Positions 33,563 through 41,916 of a stretch of DNA of 47,676 bases are shown here, in pieces (the first letter of the stretch is position 1; every line of letters starts with the position of its first letter). The stretch is from positions 1 to 47,676 of the forward strand of contig CALUUV010000003.1 of assembly GCA_944324055.1 (NCBI GenBank), written 5' to 3'. The notes under the pieces are model-generated. The model had not been told where the DNA came from and searched no databases. It worked only from the letters and a program-made list of their open reading frames with translations. The DNA comes from Candidatus Gastranaerophilales bacterium (GTDB lineage Bacteria; Cyanobacteriota; Vampirovibrionia; Gastranaerophilales; Gastranaerophilaceae). The translations under genes were made by a program, and so were the position numbers.

Positions 33563-34816
33563 TTGAATAAGGAATTTTTAGAGATTGCAAAGAACGCTAA
33601 AATAGCGTCTATTAATGCGCAAAAATTATCAAATGATATAAAAAATCAAGCTTTAAAAACTATTGCAAAAAAATTGGAAGAAAATAAAGAAGAAGTTTTT
33701 GCAGCTAATAAACAAGATATGAAAGAGGCTGAGGAATTATTAAAAAAAGGAGAAATATCTCAGTCTATGTATAACAGATTAAAACTTGATGAAAACAAGA
33801 TGCGTGATATGATTCAGGGTTTAATTGATATTTCAGAATTACCTGATCCGGTTAATAAAAAAATATTTGAAAGAGAATTGGATAAAGGTTTAATACTAAC
33901 AAAAGTTACTTGTCCTATCGGAGTTCTTGGAATTATATTTGAGGCAAGACCTGATGTTATTTCACAGATTTCAGCTTTAGCAATAAAATCATCAAATGCT
34001 GTTATTTTAAAAGGTGGTAAAGAATCAATAAACACTAATAAATCTATATTGGGTATAATTAATTCTGCTTTGGATTCTGTTGAAGGTTTTCCTAAAAATA
34101 TGTTAAATCAAGTATTTTCAAGAGATGATGTAAAAGAAATGCTTGAAGCAGACAAGTACATTGATTTAATTATTCCAAGAGGTGGAAATTCTTTGGTTCA
34201 ATTTATTAAATCAAACACAAAGATTCCTGTATTAGGGCATGCAGATGGAATTTGTCATATATTTGTTGATGAATCTGCTGATTTTGATATGGCTAAAAAG
34301 GTTATAATTGATGCTAAGACACAATATCCAAGTGCTTGTAATGCGGTTGAAACTTTATTAATTAGTGATAAATTTTCAAAAGCTGAAGAGTTGTTGAAAG
34401 AATTAGAAAATGCAGGGATTAAATTAATTTCTAATCCTGAAAGTTGGCATAAAGAATATTCTGATAAGATTTTAGCTTATAAATATGTATCATCAGTTGG
34501 AGAGGCTATCGAACATATTAATGAATATGGCTCAGGTCATACAGAATCTATTATTACCTCAGATAAGAACAATGCAGAATTATTTATGGATATGGTAGAT
34601 TCTGCAGGTGTTTATCATAATGCATCAACTAGATTTGCAGATGGTTTTAGATATGGATTTGGTGCTGAAGTTGGTATCTCAACTAACAAAACTCATGCAA
34701 GAGGTCCTGTTGGTATGGATGGTCTTGTAATATATAAATACAAGTTAAGAGGTTCTGGCGATACAGTAATTGATTATGTAAAAGGTGAAAAACACTTTAC
34801 ACATAAGGATTTATAA
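33563..34816 (+). CDS. proA: Glutamate-5-semialdehyde dehydrogenase (gamma-glutamyl phosphate reductase)
   Basis: ProA reduces glutamyl phosphate to the semialdehyde, which cyclises to pyrroline carboxylate. 417 aa, the normal length. GVLGIIFEARPDVISQ near 118-133, the ALDH-fold Cys in YPSACNAVET (near 258) and TRFADGFRYGFGAEVGIST are typical. The start is TTG with AGAGGTG about 6 nt upstream. The gene follows proB and precedes tyrA by 1 nt, giving a proline plus tyrosine gene cluster. Confidence 0.96.
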   Translation: MNKEFLEIAKNAKIASINAQKLSNDIKNQALKTIAKKLEENKEEVFAANKQDMKEAEELLKKGEISQSMYNRLKLDENKMRDMIQGLIDISELPDPVNKKIFERELDKGLILTKVTCPIGVLGIIFEARPDVISQISALAIKSSNAVILKGGKESINTNKSILGIINSALDSVEGFPKNMLNQVFSRDDVKEMLEADKYIDLIIPRGGNSLVQFIKSNTKIPVLGHADGICHIFVDESADFDMAKKVIIDAKTQYPSACNAVETLLISDKFSKAEELLKELENAGIKLISNPESWHKEYSDKILAYKYVSSVGEAIEHINEYGSGHTESIITSDKNNAELFMDMVDSAGVYHNASTRFADGFRYGFGAEVGISTNKTHARGPVGMDGLVIYKYKLRGSGDTVIDYVKGEKHFTHKDL

Positions 34817-34817
34817 T

Positions 34818-35606
34818 ATGAAAATCGGAGTTTTAGGATTAGGTTTAATAGGTGGTTCAATTTTTAAATCATTAAATGAATTGGGCTATGATGTAATTGG
34901 TATATCTAATTCTCAGGGTGGTAAATATGAAAATATTTATGCAGATAGAGCAAAATTAAAAGAGTGCGATTTAGTTTTTGTATGCTCTCCTATGAATAAA
35001 GTTCTTGACGATTTAAAAGATATAGAAAAGTATTTAAGTAAAGATACAATAGTTACTGATGCATCAAGCTTAAAGAGTTTTGTATCAGAAAACAAATATA
35101 ATTATAATTTTGTTCCATCTCATCCAATGGCAGGAACTGAATTTTCAGGATTTGAAAATTCATATTCTGGATTATTTAAAGGTGCAAAATGGGTATTAAC
35201 TCCATTTGATGGAATTGTTCCTGAAACTTTGAGAAAAGTTGTTGAGGATATGGGGGCAAAAGTTGTTGTAACTGATGCAAAATCTCATGATGAATCCGTA
35301 GCTTTGATATCACATATGCCTTTGGTGTTAGCTCAAGCTTTGTTTATGTCTGCTGATGATAATGAGCTCGCAAAAGTATTGGCTTCTTCTGGTTTTAGAG
35401 ATATGACAAGATTAGCTTTGTCTAGCGAAGAAATGGCTTGTGATATGGTCAAGATGAATTCTGAAAATATCCAAAAAGCATTGTTAAAATTGTATTCTAA
35501 TATTGGCAATTTAATAAAAGAAAATTATCCTGAAACTATACATAAGATAAAAGAAAACAGAGAAAAAATGTATAAAGATGGGGTAAATGTATATCCAATT
35601 GTCTAA
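34818..35606 (+). CDS. tyrA: Prephenate/arogenate dehydrogenase
   Basis: TyrA oxidatively decarboxylates prephenate (or arogenate) to 4-hydroxyphenylpyruvate (or tyrosine). 262 aa. The N-terminal Rossmann loop is GLGLIGGS (6-13), and SHPMAGTEFSGF near 98-109 is the family signature. The ATG at 34818 is preferred to one at 34785, as MKIGVLGLG is the canonical start and AAGGAT lies 8 nt upstream. It has no C-terminal ACT domain visible. Start is 1 nt after the proA stop, so translation is probably coupled. Confidence 0.94.
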   Translation: MKIGVLGLGLIGGSIFKSLNELGYDVIGISNSQGGKYENIYADRAKLKECDLVFVCSPMNKVLDDLKDIEKYLSKDTIVTDASSLKSFVSENKYNYNFVPSHPMAGTEFSGFENSYSGLFKGAKWVLTPFDGIVPETLRKVVEDMGAKVVVTDAKSHDESVALISHMPLVLAQALFMSADDNELAKVLASSGFRDMTRLALSSEEMACDMVKMNSENIQKALLKLYSNIGNLIKENYPETIHKIKENREKMYKDGVNVYPIV

Positions 35607-35641
35607 TTGAAATATATATTGAAATCATTTAATTTACCCCT

Positions 35642-35884
35642 ATGACAACGATAATTGGTGTAAAGTTAACAAATAGAATGGAACTTTCAAATGAGTTTCA
35701 GAATATAATATCAAAATTTGGGTGTGCAATAAAAACTAGAATAGGTTTACATAGTACTTGTAGTAATGTATGTGCAAACTGGGGAACAATTCTTCTTGAA
35801 ATTATTGATGAATCTGTAACAAGTGAATTAAAGAAAGATTTATCAAGATTAGATGGTGTAAGAGTTCAATCAATGACTCTTTAA
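35642..35884 (+). CDS. TM1266-like iron-only hydrogenase system regulator
   Basis: 80 aa. The order IIGVKLTNR, RIGLHST, LLEIIDESVTSELKKDLSRLDGVRVQSM matches the small ACT/NikR-C-like family annotated as iron-only hydrogenase regulators (TM1266), normally about 80 aa. It lacks any DNA-binding domain, as do its relatives, so it may act through ligand binding. No hydrogenase gene lies in the window. There is no Shine-Dalgarno; TTTAAT 8 nt before the ATG could be a -10 box. It stands 35 nt after tyrA. Confidence 0.75.
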   Translation: MTTIIGVKLTNRMELSNEFQNIISKFGCAIKTRIGLHSTCSNVCANWGTILLEIIDESVTSELKKDLSRLDGVRVQSMTL

Positions 35885-35957
35885 TATTCCTCTAGCTAAA
35901 TTTTATAAAATAGATTATAATGTTTAGACTACAAGAATAGAAGAATTGGAGTTTGTT

Positions 35958-36707
35958 ATGAAAAATATTAGAGAAATCAAAGATTACCAAGTTTTGTTAT
36001 TAGGTATTGTAATTGCACTTGGTGCAATGTTATCAACTTTTATTTTTTCGCATGCTGTTGTAGCATATCAAAAACTCCAAAACCATGCATTAACAGTAAC
36101 GGGTTCTGCGTCAAAGGATATTTCATCTGATGTTGCAGTATGGAAAGGTTATTATTCAATAAGAAGTAAAGATTTGAAATCTGGCTATGATAAGATTGAT
36201 GCTAATAAAGCATATATAAAGAAATATTTGATTGAAAAAGGTGTAAAAGAATCCGATATAAAATTTTCAACAGTTTCATCTTATCCAGTTTATAAAAAGT
36301 TAGCAAATGGATATGATTCATCTGTAATTGAATGTTATAATGTATCTCAAAATGTAGAAGCAACTTCTTCAGATGTAGATGGTATTACAAATATTTCTCA
36401 AGATGTTGGTAAATTAGTTGCTAATAATATTGAGATTACTTCAAACCAAGTAGAGTATTATGTATCTAACTTGGATGAATTAAAAGTTGAGATGTTGGCA
36501 GCAGCAACAAAAGACGCAAAACAAAGAGCAAAAAGCATGGTAGAAAGTACAGGAGGTCATATTGGACCAATGACATCTGCCAAAATGGGTGTATTCCAAA
36601 TAGTTGCTAAAAACTCAACAGATGTATCAGATTATGGTATTTACAATACAAATGCAAAAGATAAGAAAATTAATGCTGTTGTAAATGCTACTTTTACTAT
36701 AAAATAG
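35958..36707 (+). CDS. SIMPL-domain protein (DUF541)
   Basis: 249 aa with one N-terminal membrane helix (about residues 11-34) and a SIMPL/DUF541 periplasmic domain: VTGSASKDISSDVAVWKG near 42-60, a conserved feature of that family, and a long repeat of beta-alpha units. The ATG at 35958 is preferred over an upstream TTG because GGAG lies 6 nt before it. SIMPL proteins are anchored outside the membrane and implicated in oxidative stress in some bacteria; the role here is unknown. It is followed after 4 nt by the small secreted protein. Confidence 0.85.
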   Translation: MKNIREIKDYQVLLLGIVIALGAMLSTFIFSHAVVAYQKLQNHALTVTGSASKDISSDVAVWKGYYSIRSKDLKSGYDKIDANKAYIKKYLIEKGVKESDIKFSTVSSYPVYKKLANGYDSSVIECYNVSQNVEATSSDVDGITNISQDVGKLVANNIEITSNQVEYYVSNLDELKVEMLAAATKDAKQRAKSMVESTGGHIGPMTSAKMGVFQIVAKNSTDVSDYGIYNTNAKDKKINAVVNATFTIK

Positions 36708-36711
36708 AATT

Positions 36712-36975
36712 ATGAAGAAAAAGATTTTAATTTTACCGATATTAATATGCTTAGGTTTGCCTGTATTTGCAGATTACAATTCTCAAATGCAAAATTTTCA
36801 GCAGCAACGTGAACGATATTATGCTCGACAACAAGCATATCAAAATAAAGTTATGCAAAATCGTCAGTATCAGTATCAGCAACAAGAAGAGATAAGACAA
36901 AGAAATTTAGGGTTGTTTGAGAATGAAAAATTAAGACATTTTGGATATACAGGTGTCTATTATTATGATTATTAA
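36712..36975 (+). CDS. Small secreted Gln/Tyr/Arg-rich protein, 87 aa
   Basis: A signal peptide (MKKKILILPILICLGLPVFA, then DY) precedes a mature part of about 67 residues rich in Gln, Tyr, Arg and Asn. It is followed by a terminator. It starts 4 nt after the SIMPL gene stop, so it is cotranscribed with it. I do not recognise a family; the composition suggests an extended or disordered exported peptide. It may be a partner or accessory of the SIMPL protein, but that is inference from gene order alone. Confidence 0.65.
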   Translation: MKKKILILPILICLGLPVFADYNSQMQNFQQQRERYYARQQAYQNKVMQNRQYQYQQQEEIRQRNLGLFENEKLRHFGYTGVYYYDY

Positions 36976-36996
36976 TAATTAAAAATATTTTGAAAT

Positions 36997-37022
36997 AAAA
37001 AAGTCCCTATTAGGGACTTTTT
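36997..37022. terminator. Bidirectional terminator
   Basis: AAAAAGTCCCTA and TAGGGACTTTTT form a near-perfect stem between convergent genes, with A and T tracts on each side. Confidence 0.85.
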
Positions 37023-37048
37023 CGTATTTTAATCAAAATTTGAATGTT

Positions 37049-37501
37049 TTATTCTTCGTCTTCAACTATTTTACATTGACCGATTGCATTTGCTGTTCGA
37101 TACCATGTTCCATAATCTCTTTTTGCAGAGAATCTATATTCACCTGTGTTTCTATCGATTGTTACCCATTTATAATCCATAGTCCATGTTTCATAGAATC
37201 TATCTTTGAACTTGATTTCATCATTTGTGATTTTAAGTTTTAAAACTTTTTTAGGGTCATCATTAATTTTTCCGTAAAGTTTTACAAGATTTGGGCTATA
37301 AATTTTTCCATTTTTAAAATAGTAATAATCAGTTGTTTCTTTATAATCATCAATAGTACCTCTAATCATTTTAGCAGTACATTCTAATTTTGTACCATCT
37401 TCAACTGTGTATATTACATTTTTTTTAGCAGCAATTGCAGTAATTGTAGAAATAGATGTAAATAAAGTTATTAATGCTATTGTTGATAAAATCTTTTTCA
37501 T
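37049..37501 (-). CDS. Secreted hypothetical protein, 150 aa
   Basis: A signal peptide of about 24 residues (MKKILSTIALITLFTSISTI, then AIAA-KK) is followed by a compact beta-rich domain: VIYTVEDGTKLECTAK, YYYFKNGKIYSPN, YKWVTIDRNTGEYRFSAK. Two Cys flank it (near 42 and 143) and could form a disulfide. AAAGGAGTTTTT places AAGGAG just before the ATG. The strand pattern suggests a small periplasmic or extracellular domain of unknown family. It is a single gene bounded by a terminator and an intergenic region. Confidence 0.7.
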   Translation of the reverse strand: MKKILSTIALITLFTSISTITAIAAKKNVIYTVEDGTKLECTAKMIRGTIDDYKETTDYYYFKNGKIYSPNLVKLYGKINDDPKKVLKLKITNDEIKFKDRFYETWTMDYKWVTIDRNTGEYRFSAKRDYGTWYRTANAIGQCKIVEDEE

Positions 37502-37690
37502 AAAAACTCCTTTTGATTAAAAAGTTTATAATAAATTTGCTTTAAAATCAATGTAAGTTTAGTATACAAGTAAATAAATTAATTAAATATTTGTAACAAA
37601 TTAAATGCTAATTCCTATAATAAGTAAATAAATATCTCTTATAAAACTTTATAAATATGTGTGTATTAAAAAGTATGGAAGGTTGTAATA

Positions 37691-38338
37691 TTGTCTAATA
37701 TTTCCTCATTAAGAAATTTAGTAAATAATGGTTGGACAATAGCCAATCGTAGAGGTGTTATATCTCAAATTGGTAAAGATAACTTTAAAGAAGTTTCTCA
37801 ATTAGCAAATCAAGCTAATTTTAGTGATACAGTTACTTTTTCTAAAGCTAAAGAGTATTTGAGTGCTGATAATTTAGAAAATACAAAAAATACAATAAAT
37901 AATGTAATTCAATCTTATAAAGAATACGCAAAATGCCCTTATATAAATGAGTATTTGAGAAGTGGTACAGAACTTTCAGAAAAATCTAAAAGTCTGTTAG
38001 AAAATTTAAAATTAGCAATATTAAATAATAGAGTTACTGGAGAATTTGTAAGAGGTTTAACTCCTACGAGAAAGAATAAACTAGAAAATATAGAAGATGT
38101 ATCAAAGTTTGTATTTGAAAACAAGGGATTCACATCTGCGGCACCTAAGATAAATTCTGATTATGCAAATAGTTTTGCCTTAGGAAGAAATGGATCTAAA
38201 GTTATTTTTGATTTAAAAGACTTCCCTGGATATAAAGCTAATAATTACGAAGTATTATTTGATACTAATGCGTTTACAAAAGATAAGTTCAAAATTGTCC
38301 AAGAGGGTGACAGATTATACCGAGTAACTCAAAAGTAA
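37691..38338 (+). CDS. Predicted ADP-ribosyltransferase-fold protein
   Basis: 215 aa. The C-terminal half follows the ADP-ribosyltransferase exoenzyme (PF03496-like) order: a helix with PYINEYLRSG at 83-92, the Arg in EFVRGL (Arg121), a GFTSAA segment at 146-151 standing for the S-T-S motif, and a final NNYEVLF at 184-190 where Glu187 fits the catalytic Glu of (Q/E)-x-E, with Asn185 at the variable first position. The N-terminus is a helical region. This would modify host or bacterial targets with NAD. The start is TTG with GGAAGG about 9 nt upstream. No signal peptide is seen. The assignment rests on motif order only. Confidence 0.6.
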   Translation: MSNISSLRNLVNNGWTIANRRGVISQIGKDNFKEVSQLANQANFSDTVTFSKAKEYLSADNLENTKNTINNVIQSYKEYAKCPYINEYLRSGTELSEKSKSLLENLKLAILNNRVTGEFVRGLTPTRKNKLENIEDVSKFVFENKGFTSAAPKINSDYANSFALGRNGSKVIFDLKDFPGYKANNYEVLFDTNAFTKDKFKIVQEGDRLYRVTQK

Positions 38339-38364
38339 GATAAAAGTAATGTTTGTAAATTAAA

Positions 38365-38386
38365 AAAGACACCCGAAGGTGTCTTT
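38365..38386 (-). terminator. tRNA-Asp terminator (also serves the plus strand)
   Basis: On the minus strand AAAGACACC, a TTCG tetraloop, and GGTGTCTTTTTT form a classic terminator right after the tRNA. The same hairpin can weakly end the convergent plus-strand gene. Confidence 0.85.
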
Positions 38387-38390
38387 AAAA

Positions 38391-38468
38391 TGGCGGGAAC
38401 GACGAGGCTCGAACTCGCGACCTCATGCGTGACAGGCATGCGCTCTAACCAAACTGAGCTACGCTCCC
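38391..38468 (-). tRNA. tRNA-Asp (anticodon GUC)
   Basis: On the minus strand the cloverleaf folds completely: the acceptor stem GGGAGCG/CGUUCCC (one G-U), D-arm GCUC/GAGC, anticodon stem CAUGC/GCAUG with loop CUGUCAC (anticodon GUC), T-arm with GUUCGAG, and an encoded 3' CCA at 38393-38391. It is followed by a strong terminator and preceded by a promoter at 38509-38537. It reads GAC and GAU codons. Confidence 0.95.
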
Positions 38469-38508
38469 ATATTTAATTATCAGTTTTATGACTCATCGCC
38501 GTAAGATT

Positions 38509-38537
38509 ATTGTAGCTTGCTGAAAAAAAAAATGCAA
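38509..38537 (-). promoter_or_regulatory. tRNA-Asp promoter
   Basis: On the minus strand TTGCAT, a 17-nt spacer (with a run of nine T) and TACAAT. The predicted start is about 34 nt before the tRNA. Confidence 0.6.
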
Positions 38538-38625
38538 GCATATTTTTACACAAAATACTAATTGAAATTTATATTTAAAATTATTATTATATAAGTAATA
38601 ATATTTATTATTAAAAGGTGATTTT

Positions 38626-39987
38626 ATGAAATACTTATGGTTATATTTTGTTGCGATAATAGCTTCTTTAGGCGGTTTATTATCAGGTTATGATACAGGA
38701 ATAATATCAGGTGCATTGTTATTTATTAATGATTCTTGGCATCTAACAGATTATTTACAGGGTATTTTAGTTAGTTCTGTGCTTATTGGTGCAGTTATTG
38801 GTGCTGCGACAAATGGAATACTAGCTGATATTTTTGGAAGAAAAAAGATTATTATTGCAACTGCTATAATTTTTATAATTGGTTCAATTGCTTGTGCTTT
38901 TGCTCCTAATATTATTATTCTTATTCTTTCAAGAATTTTTGTTGGTTTTGCAGTTGGGATTGTTAATTTTGTTGTTCCTTTGTACTTGTCAGAAGTATCT
39001 CCTAAAAATCTTAGAGGAACTTTAGTTTCCTTATATCAATGTGCAATAACATCAGGAATATTGTTTTCATATCTTATTAACGCAACTTTTGCGCATGCAG
39101 TTTATAATTGGCGTTGGATGTTATTTGCAGGAGTTGTTCCTGGTTTAGTTTTACTTATAGGCATGTTATTCTTGCATGATACTCCAAGATGGCTTGTTAT
39201 AAAAGGAAGAGATAATGAGGCTAAGGATGTTTTAAAAACAATTGAACCTGATATTGATGTGGATAACGAAATTTCTAATATAAGAAAAACTCTACAGGAA
39301 AATCAATCTAATAATAAATTTGAGTTTGAAAAATGGATGCTGATGCCTTTTATTGTTGGACTTGGTATTATGTTCGCTCAAATTTGTACGGGGATTAACA
39401 CTATAATATATTATGCTCCTACAATTTTTAAATTTGCAGGGTTTGATTCAAATATTTCTGCAATATATGTAACTGTGGGAATTGGAGTTGTTAATTTCTT
39501 AATGACGTTTGTTGCTATATATTTTACAGATAGATTAGGGCGAAAACCTTTGTTATATATAGGATTGACAGGAGTGATGCTAAGTTTATTACTTTTGGGT
39601 TCTGCTTTTGCATTTTCTTATATGTTTAATTTTGATTTAAAAATTTTATCAGTAATAAGTTTACTTACTTATATTATATCTTTCGCAATGAGTTTAGGCC
39701 CAATTGGTTGGGTTATTGTATCAGAAGTATTTCCTTTAAAAATAAGAGGACTTGCAATGAGTTTGTGTACAGTTGCCAACTTTGGATTTAATTTCTTTGT
39801 TGTTGCTTCATTCCCTGTATTAATGTATAGATTTGGAGGAGCAATTACATTTTGGATGTTTGCATTTGTATCTTTACTATGCTTGATTTTTGTTTATTAT
39901 TTTGTTCCGGAAACAAAGGGAATTTCTCTTGAACAAATTGAATCAAATTGGAAAAATTATGTGAAGCCAAGAGATTTTAAAAATTAA
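38626..39987 (+). CDS. Sugar porter (MFS) transporter
   Basis: 453 aa, twelve membrane helices. The sugar-porter signatures are all present: GYDTGIISGALLFI near 23-36, GRKK after the second helix, TPRWLVIKGR near 185, DRLGRKPLL near 303 and PETKGISLEQIE at the end of the last helix. It probably moves a hexose, pentose or inositol by proton symport across the inner membrane. AAGGTG precedes the ATG. Its 3' end overlaps the convergent PAP2 gene by 11 bp. The substrate cannot be read from sequence. Confidence 0.92.
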   Translation: MKYLWLYFVAIIASLGGLLSGYDTGIISGALLFINDSWHLTDYLQGILVSSVLIGAVIGAATNGILADIFGRKKIIIATAIIFIIGSIACAFAPNIIILILSRIFVGFAVGIVNFVVPLYLSEVSPKNLRGTLVSLYQCAITSGILFSYLINATFAHAVYNWRWMLFAGVVPGLVLLIGMLFLHDTPRWLVIKGRDNEAKDVLKTIEPDIDVDNEISNIRKTLQENQSNNKFEFEKWMLMPFIVGLGIMFAQICTGINTIIYYAPTIFKFAGFDSNISAIYVTVGIGVVNFLMTFVAIYFTDRLGRKPLLYIGLTGVMLSLLLLGSAFAFSYMFNFDLKILSVISLLTYIISFAMSLGPIGWVIVSEVFPLKIRGLAMSLCTVANFGFNFFVVASFPVLMYRFGGAITFWMFAFVSLLCLIFVYYFVPETKGISLEQIESNWKNYVKPRDFKN

Positions 39988-40906
39988 ATTTTTTAATAAA
40001 GAATGGATAAATTGAAGTTATAAATAATCCTATTATTATATGGCTTAAAAATAACATTATTCTTGAATGGAAGTCAATGTTAAGTAAGAAATATAAAATT
40101 AATCCACCTATAATAAAACGGATTAATTTTTTTAATAAACTTCCACTCTTGGAATCAAAGTTAATAAATCTTTTTTCTATAATCCAACCTCCAAATATCC
40201 CAATAATCCAGCCTAATCTGGCAAACATTTCTATTTTTACGGATGTCGGATAGTATAGAAGTTTTCCATTTAAATAATCCATTGGATAACTTTTTAAGTT
40301 AACAAATAAAAGAACCAATAAACTAATTAAACTTACTAATGAAAATATTAAAATATCTCTATTTTTACCTTTTTCTTCCCATTTTATGAGTTTATAAGAT
40401 AGAAAAATAATTAATATACTTGATAAAAAACCTACAATAACATCTTGTGGAGTATGTACTCCAACATAGTTTCTCGAAAGCATTACAAGGAAAATAATTG
40501 CAATACATGTATATCTTATTAATTTATTTCTCCAAAATATAAAAGCTGTACTTCCCCAAGTAGTTGTGGCTCCTGTGGTATGTCCACTAGGGAAAGAATA
40601 ACCAGTAGCCATTGGTATAGCAGATTCTATTGGCTTGACTCTTGAATCAAGAATCCAAGGTCTATAAATACAAGCACAGCATTTCAAAAATACATTAATA
40701 ATAAACCCGAACATATAGTTCCAAATAATAAACATTCCTGATTTCTTATTAATACACCAATATATTCCACACATAAATAACATTGGGATAATTACTTCTC
40801 CAAACATAGTCACTGTAAGGAAAAAATTATCAAGAATATGTCCTGATATATCTCTGAAATTCTGTAAATATAATAGATAATCTATTTGCCAGCTAAGCCA
40901 ATTCAT
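39977..40906 (-). CDS. PAP2-family membrane phosphatase
   Basis: 309 aa with several membrane helices and the three PAP2 motifs: KCCACIYRPW (K-x6-RP type), PSGHTTGA and SRNYVGVHTPQDVIVG (SR-x5-H-x3-D type). Such enzymes dephosphorylate lipid phosphates such as phosphatidate or undecaprenyl diphosphate on the outer face of the inner membrane. A TATAAT box lies 7 nt before the ATG, within the end of the neighbouring gene, so it could also be a leaderless start. It follows the HExxH gene by 8 nt and may be cotranscribed with it. Confidence 0.9.
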   Translation of the reverse strand: MNWLSWQIDYLLYLQNFRDISGHILDNFFLTVTMFGEVIIPMLFMCGIYWCINKKSGMFIIWNYMFGFIINVFLKCCACIYRPWILDSRVKPIESAIPMATGYSFPSGHTTGATTTWGSTAFIFWRNKLIRYTCIAIIFLVMLSRNYVGVHTPQDVIVGFLSSILIIFLSYKLIKWEEKGKNRDILIFSLVSLISLLVLLFVNLKSYPMDYLNGKLLYYPTSVKIEMFARLGWIIGIFGGWIIEKRFINFDSKSGSLLKKLIRFIIGGLILYFLLNIDFHSRIMLFLSHIIIGLFITSIYPFFIKKFNF

Positions 40907-40914
40907 AGATTATA

Positions 40915-41811
40915 TTATATATTAAAATGTTTCATATTGATATATTTCGCAGATTCATCAAAAGCTTCTCTTTCTAATACATTATTTATGTATTCTGGAG
41001 AATCTACTTTGGGATAGTTTTTAATTGCATCAAGTAATACTAATGATTTTTGATACATTTGTGAACCTTGTGGATATTTCTTTTCAATAGGTTTATCTTT
41101 CCATGGAGTTTTCATATATACATTTTCTGCAGAAATATTAAGTAGTTGCTTCTCTATTAAATTTTTAGGATTAGCGTGTATCCAAGCTTTAATTATATCT
41201 TTATCATCAATTCCTTCTGTTTCTCTTAAATCTTGATGTTGTTTAGCATGAACACATTCATGCACTATTTTATGAATAATAAATTTTTTCTGTTCTTGTG
41301 GAGTTACTTCTTCAAGAATAAGTTTATCAAAGCCGAATTTCCCATTTCTATTTTGGTTCTTTATAAATTCTTCCCCTAACTCTTTGCTTGTAAATAATGG
41401 TAGTTTTTCTTTAGGAGATATTAATGGTAGTTTTTTCCCATCTTTGATTCCAACAATTTTATGATCACAAGACATTAAATCATATAGATTCATTTCAATA
41501 ATGTTTTTGCTAAATGTATAGCCTCCACCAAGCATTGATTTTTCATCATATACGAATTTTAACTCAGGATTTGTTGTAACTCCAAAATCTTTATTTATTT
41601 CATTGAAGTATTTGTTAATCTCTCCATTAGGGAATAATTGTGCAAATTTTTGTTTAATCTTTATTTCTTGTGTTTGTGTTGGAGTAAATGTATCTTGTTT
41701 TATTTGTATAAAGTATAAAGGTTTACTCACTTGATTATTAGCGCAAGTATTTGTTGTTTTTGCGCCATTAATTGGTTTAAACAAAGATACATTATTCACG
41801 CACACTACCAT
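40915..41811 (-). CDS. Putative HExxH metallopeptidase
   Basis: 298 aa. A zinc-binding HECVH motif (H184, E185, H188) lies in IIHKIVHECVHAKQHQD, followed by a helical part with EREAF (Glu280-Glu282) as a possible third ligand. The N-terminal 60 residues are polar and low in structure, with DTFTPTQ. No signal peptide is clear. The ATG at 41811 has no Shine-Dalgarno. It could be a secreted protease, a self-cleaving protein or a phage-like peptidase. It is unlike the other HExxH protein at 22106-23464 beyond the motif. Confidence 0.6.
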   Translation of the reverse strand: MVVCVNNVSLFKPINGAKTTNTCANNQVSKPLYFIQIKQDTFTPTQTQEIKIKQKFAQLFPNGEINKYFNEINKDFGVTTNPELKFVYDEKSMLGGGYTFSKNIIEMNLYDLMSCDHKIVGIKDGKKLPLISPKEKLPLFTSKELGEEFIKNQNRNGKFGFDKLILEEVTPQEQKKFIIHKIVHECVHAKQHQDLRETEGIDDKDIIKAWIHANPKNLIEKQLLNISAENVYMKTPWKDKPIEKKYPQGSQMYQKSLVLLDAIKNYPKVDSPEYINNVLEREAFDESAKYINMKHFNI

Positions 41812-41882
41812 ACTAATATAAAGTATTTTTTTTATATTATTTTGTGCTTTATTAAGAAATTTTTACAAATTATTTAGTAATA

Positions 41883-41911
41883 AAAAAGGATGGTTTTAAA
41901 CCATCCTTTTT
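41883..41911 (-). terminator. Rho-independent terminator after gltX
   Basis: GGATGG and CCATCC form a stem around TTTTAAA, flanked by A5 and T5 tracts. It follows the gltX stop. Confidence 0.88.
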
Positions 41912-41916
41912 GAATT

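Noticed and set aside
38391-38468. Reading the tRNA region as a plus-strand hairpin or attachment site
   Set aside because: A complete tRNA-Asp cloverleaf with CCA is on the minus strand; no integrase or direct repeat of its end is visible.
39250-39262. Perfect DnaA box (TGTGGATAA)
   Set aside because: It is a single copy inside the sugar-transporter coding sequence, most likely chance.
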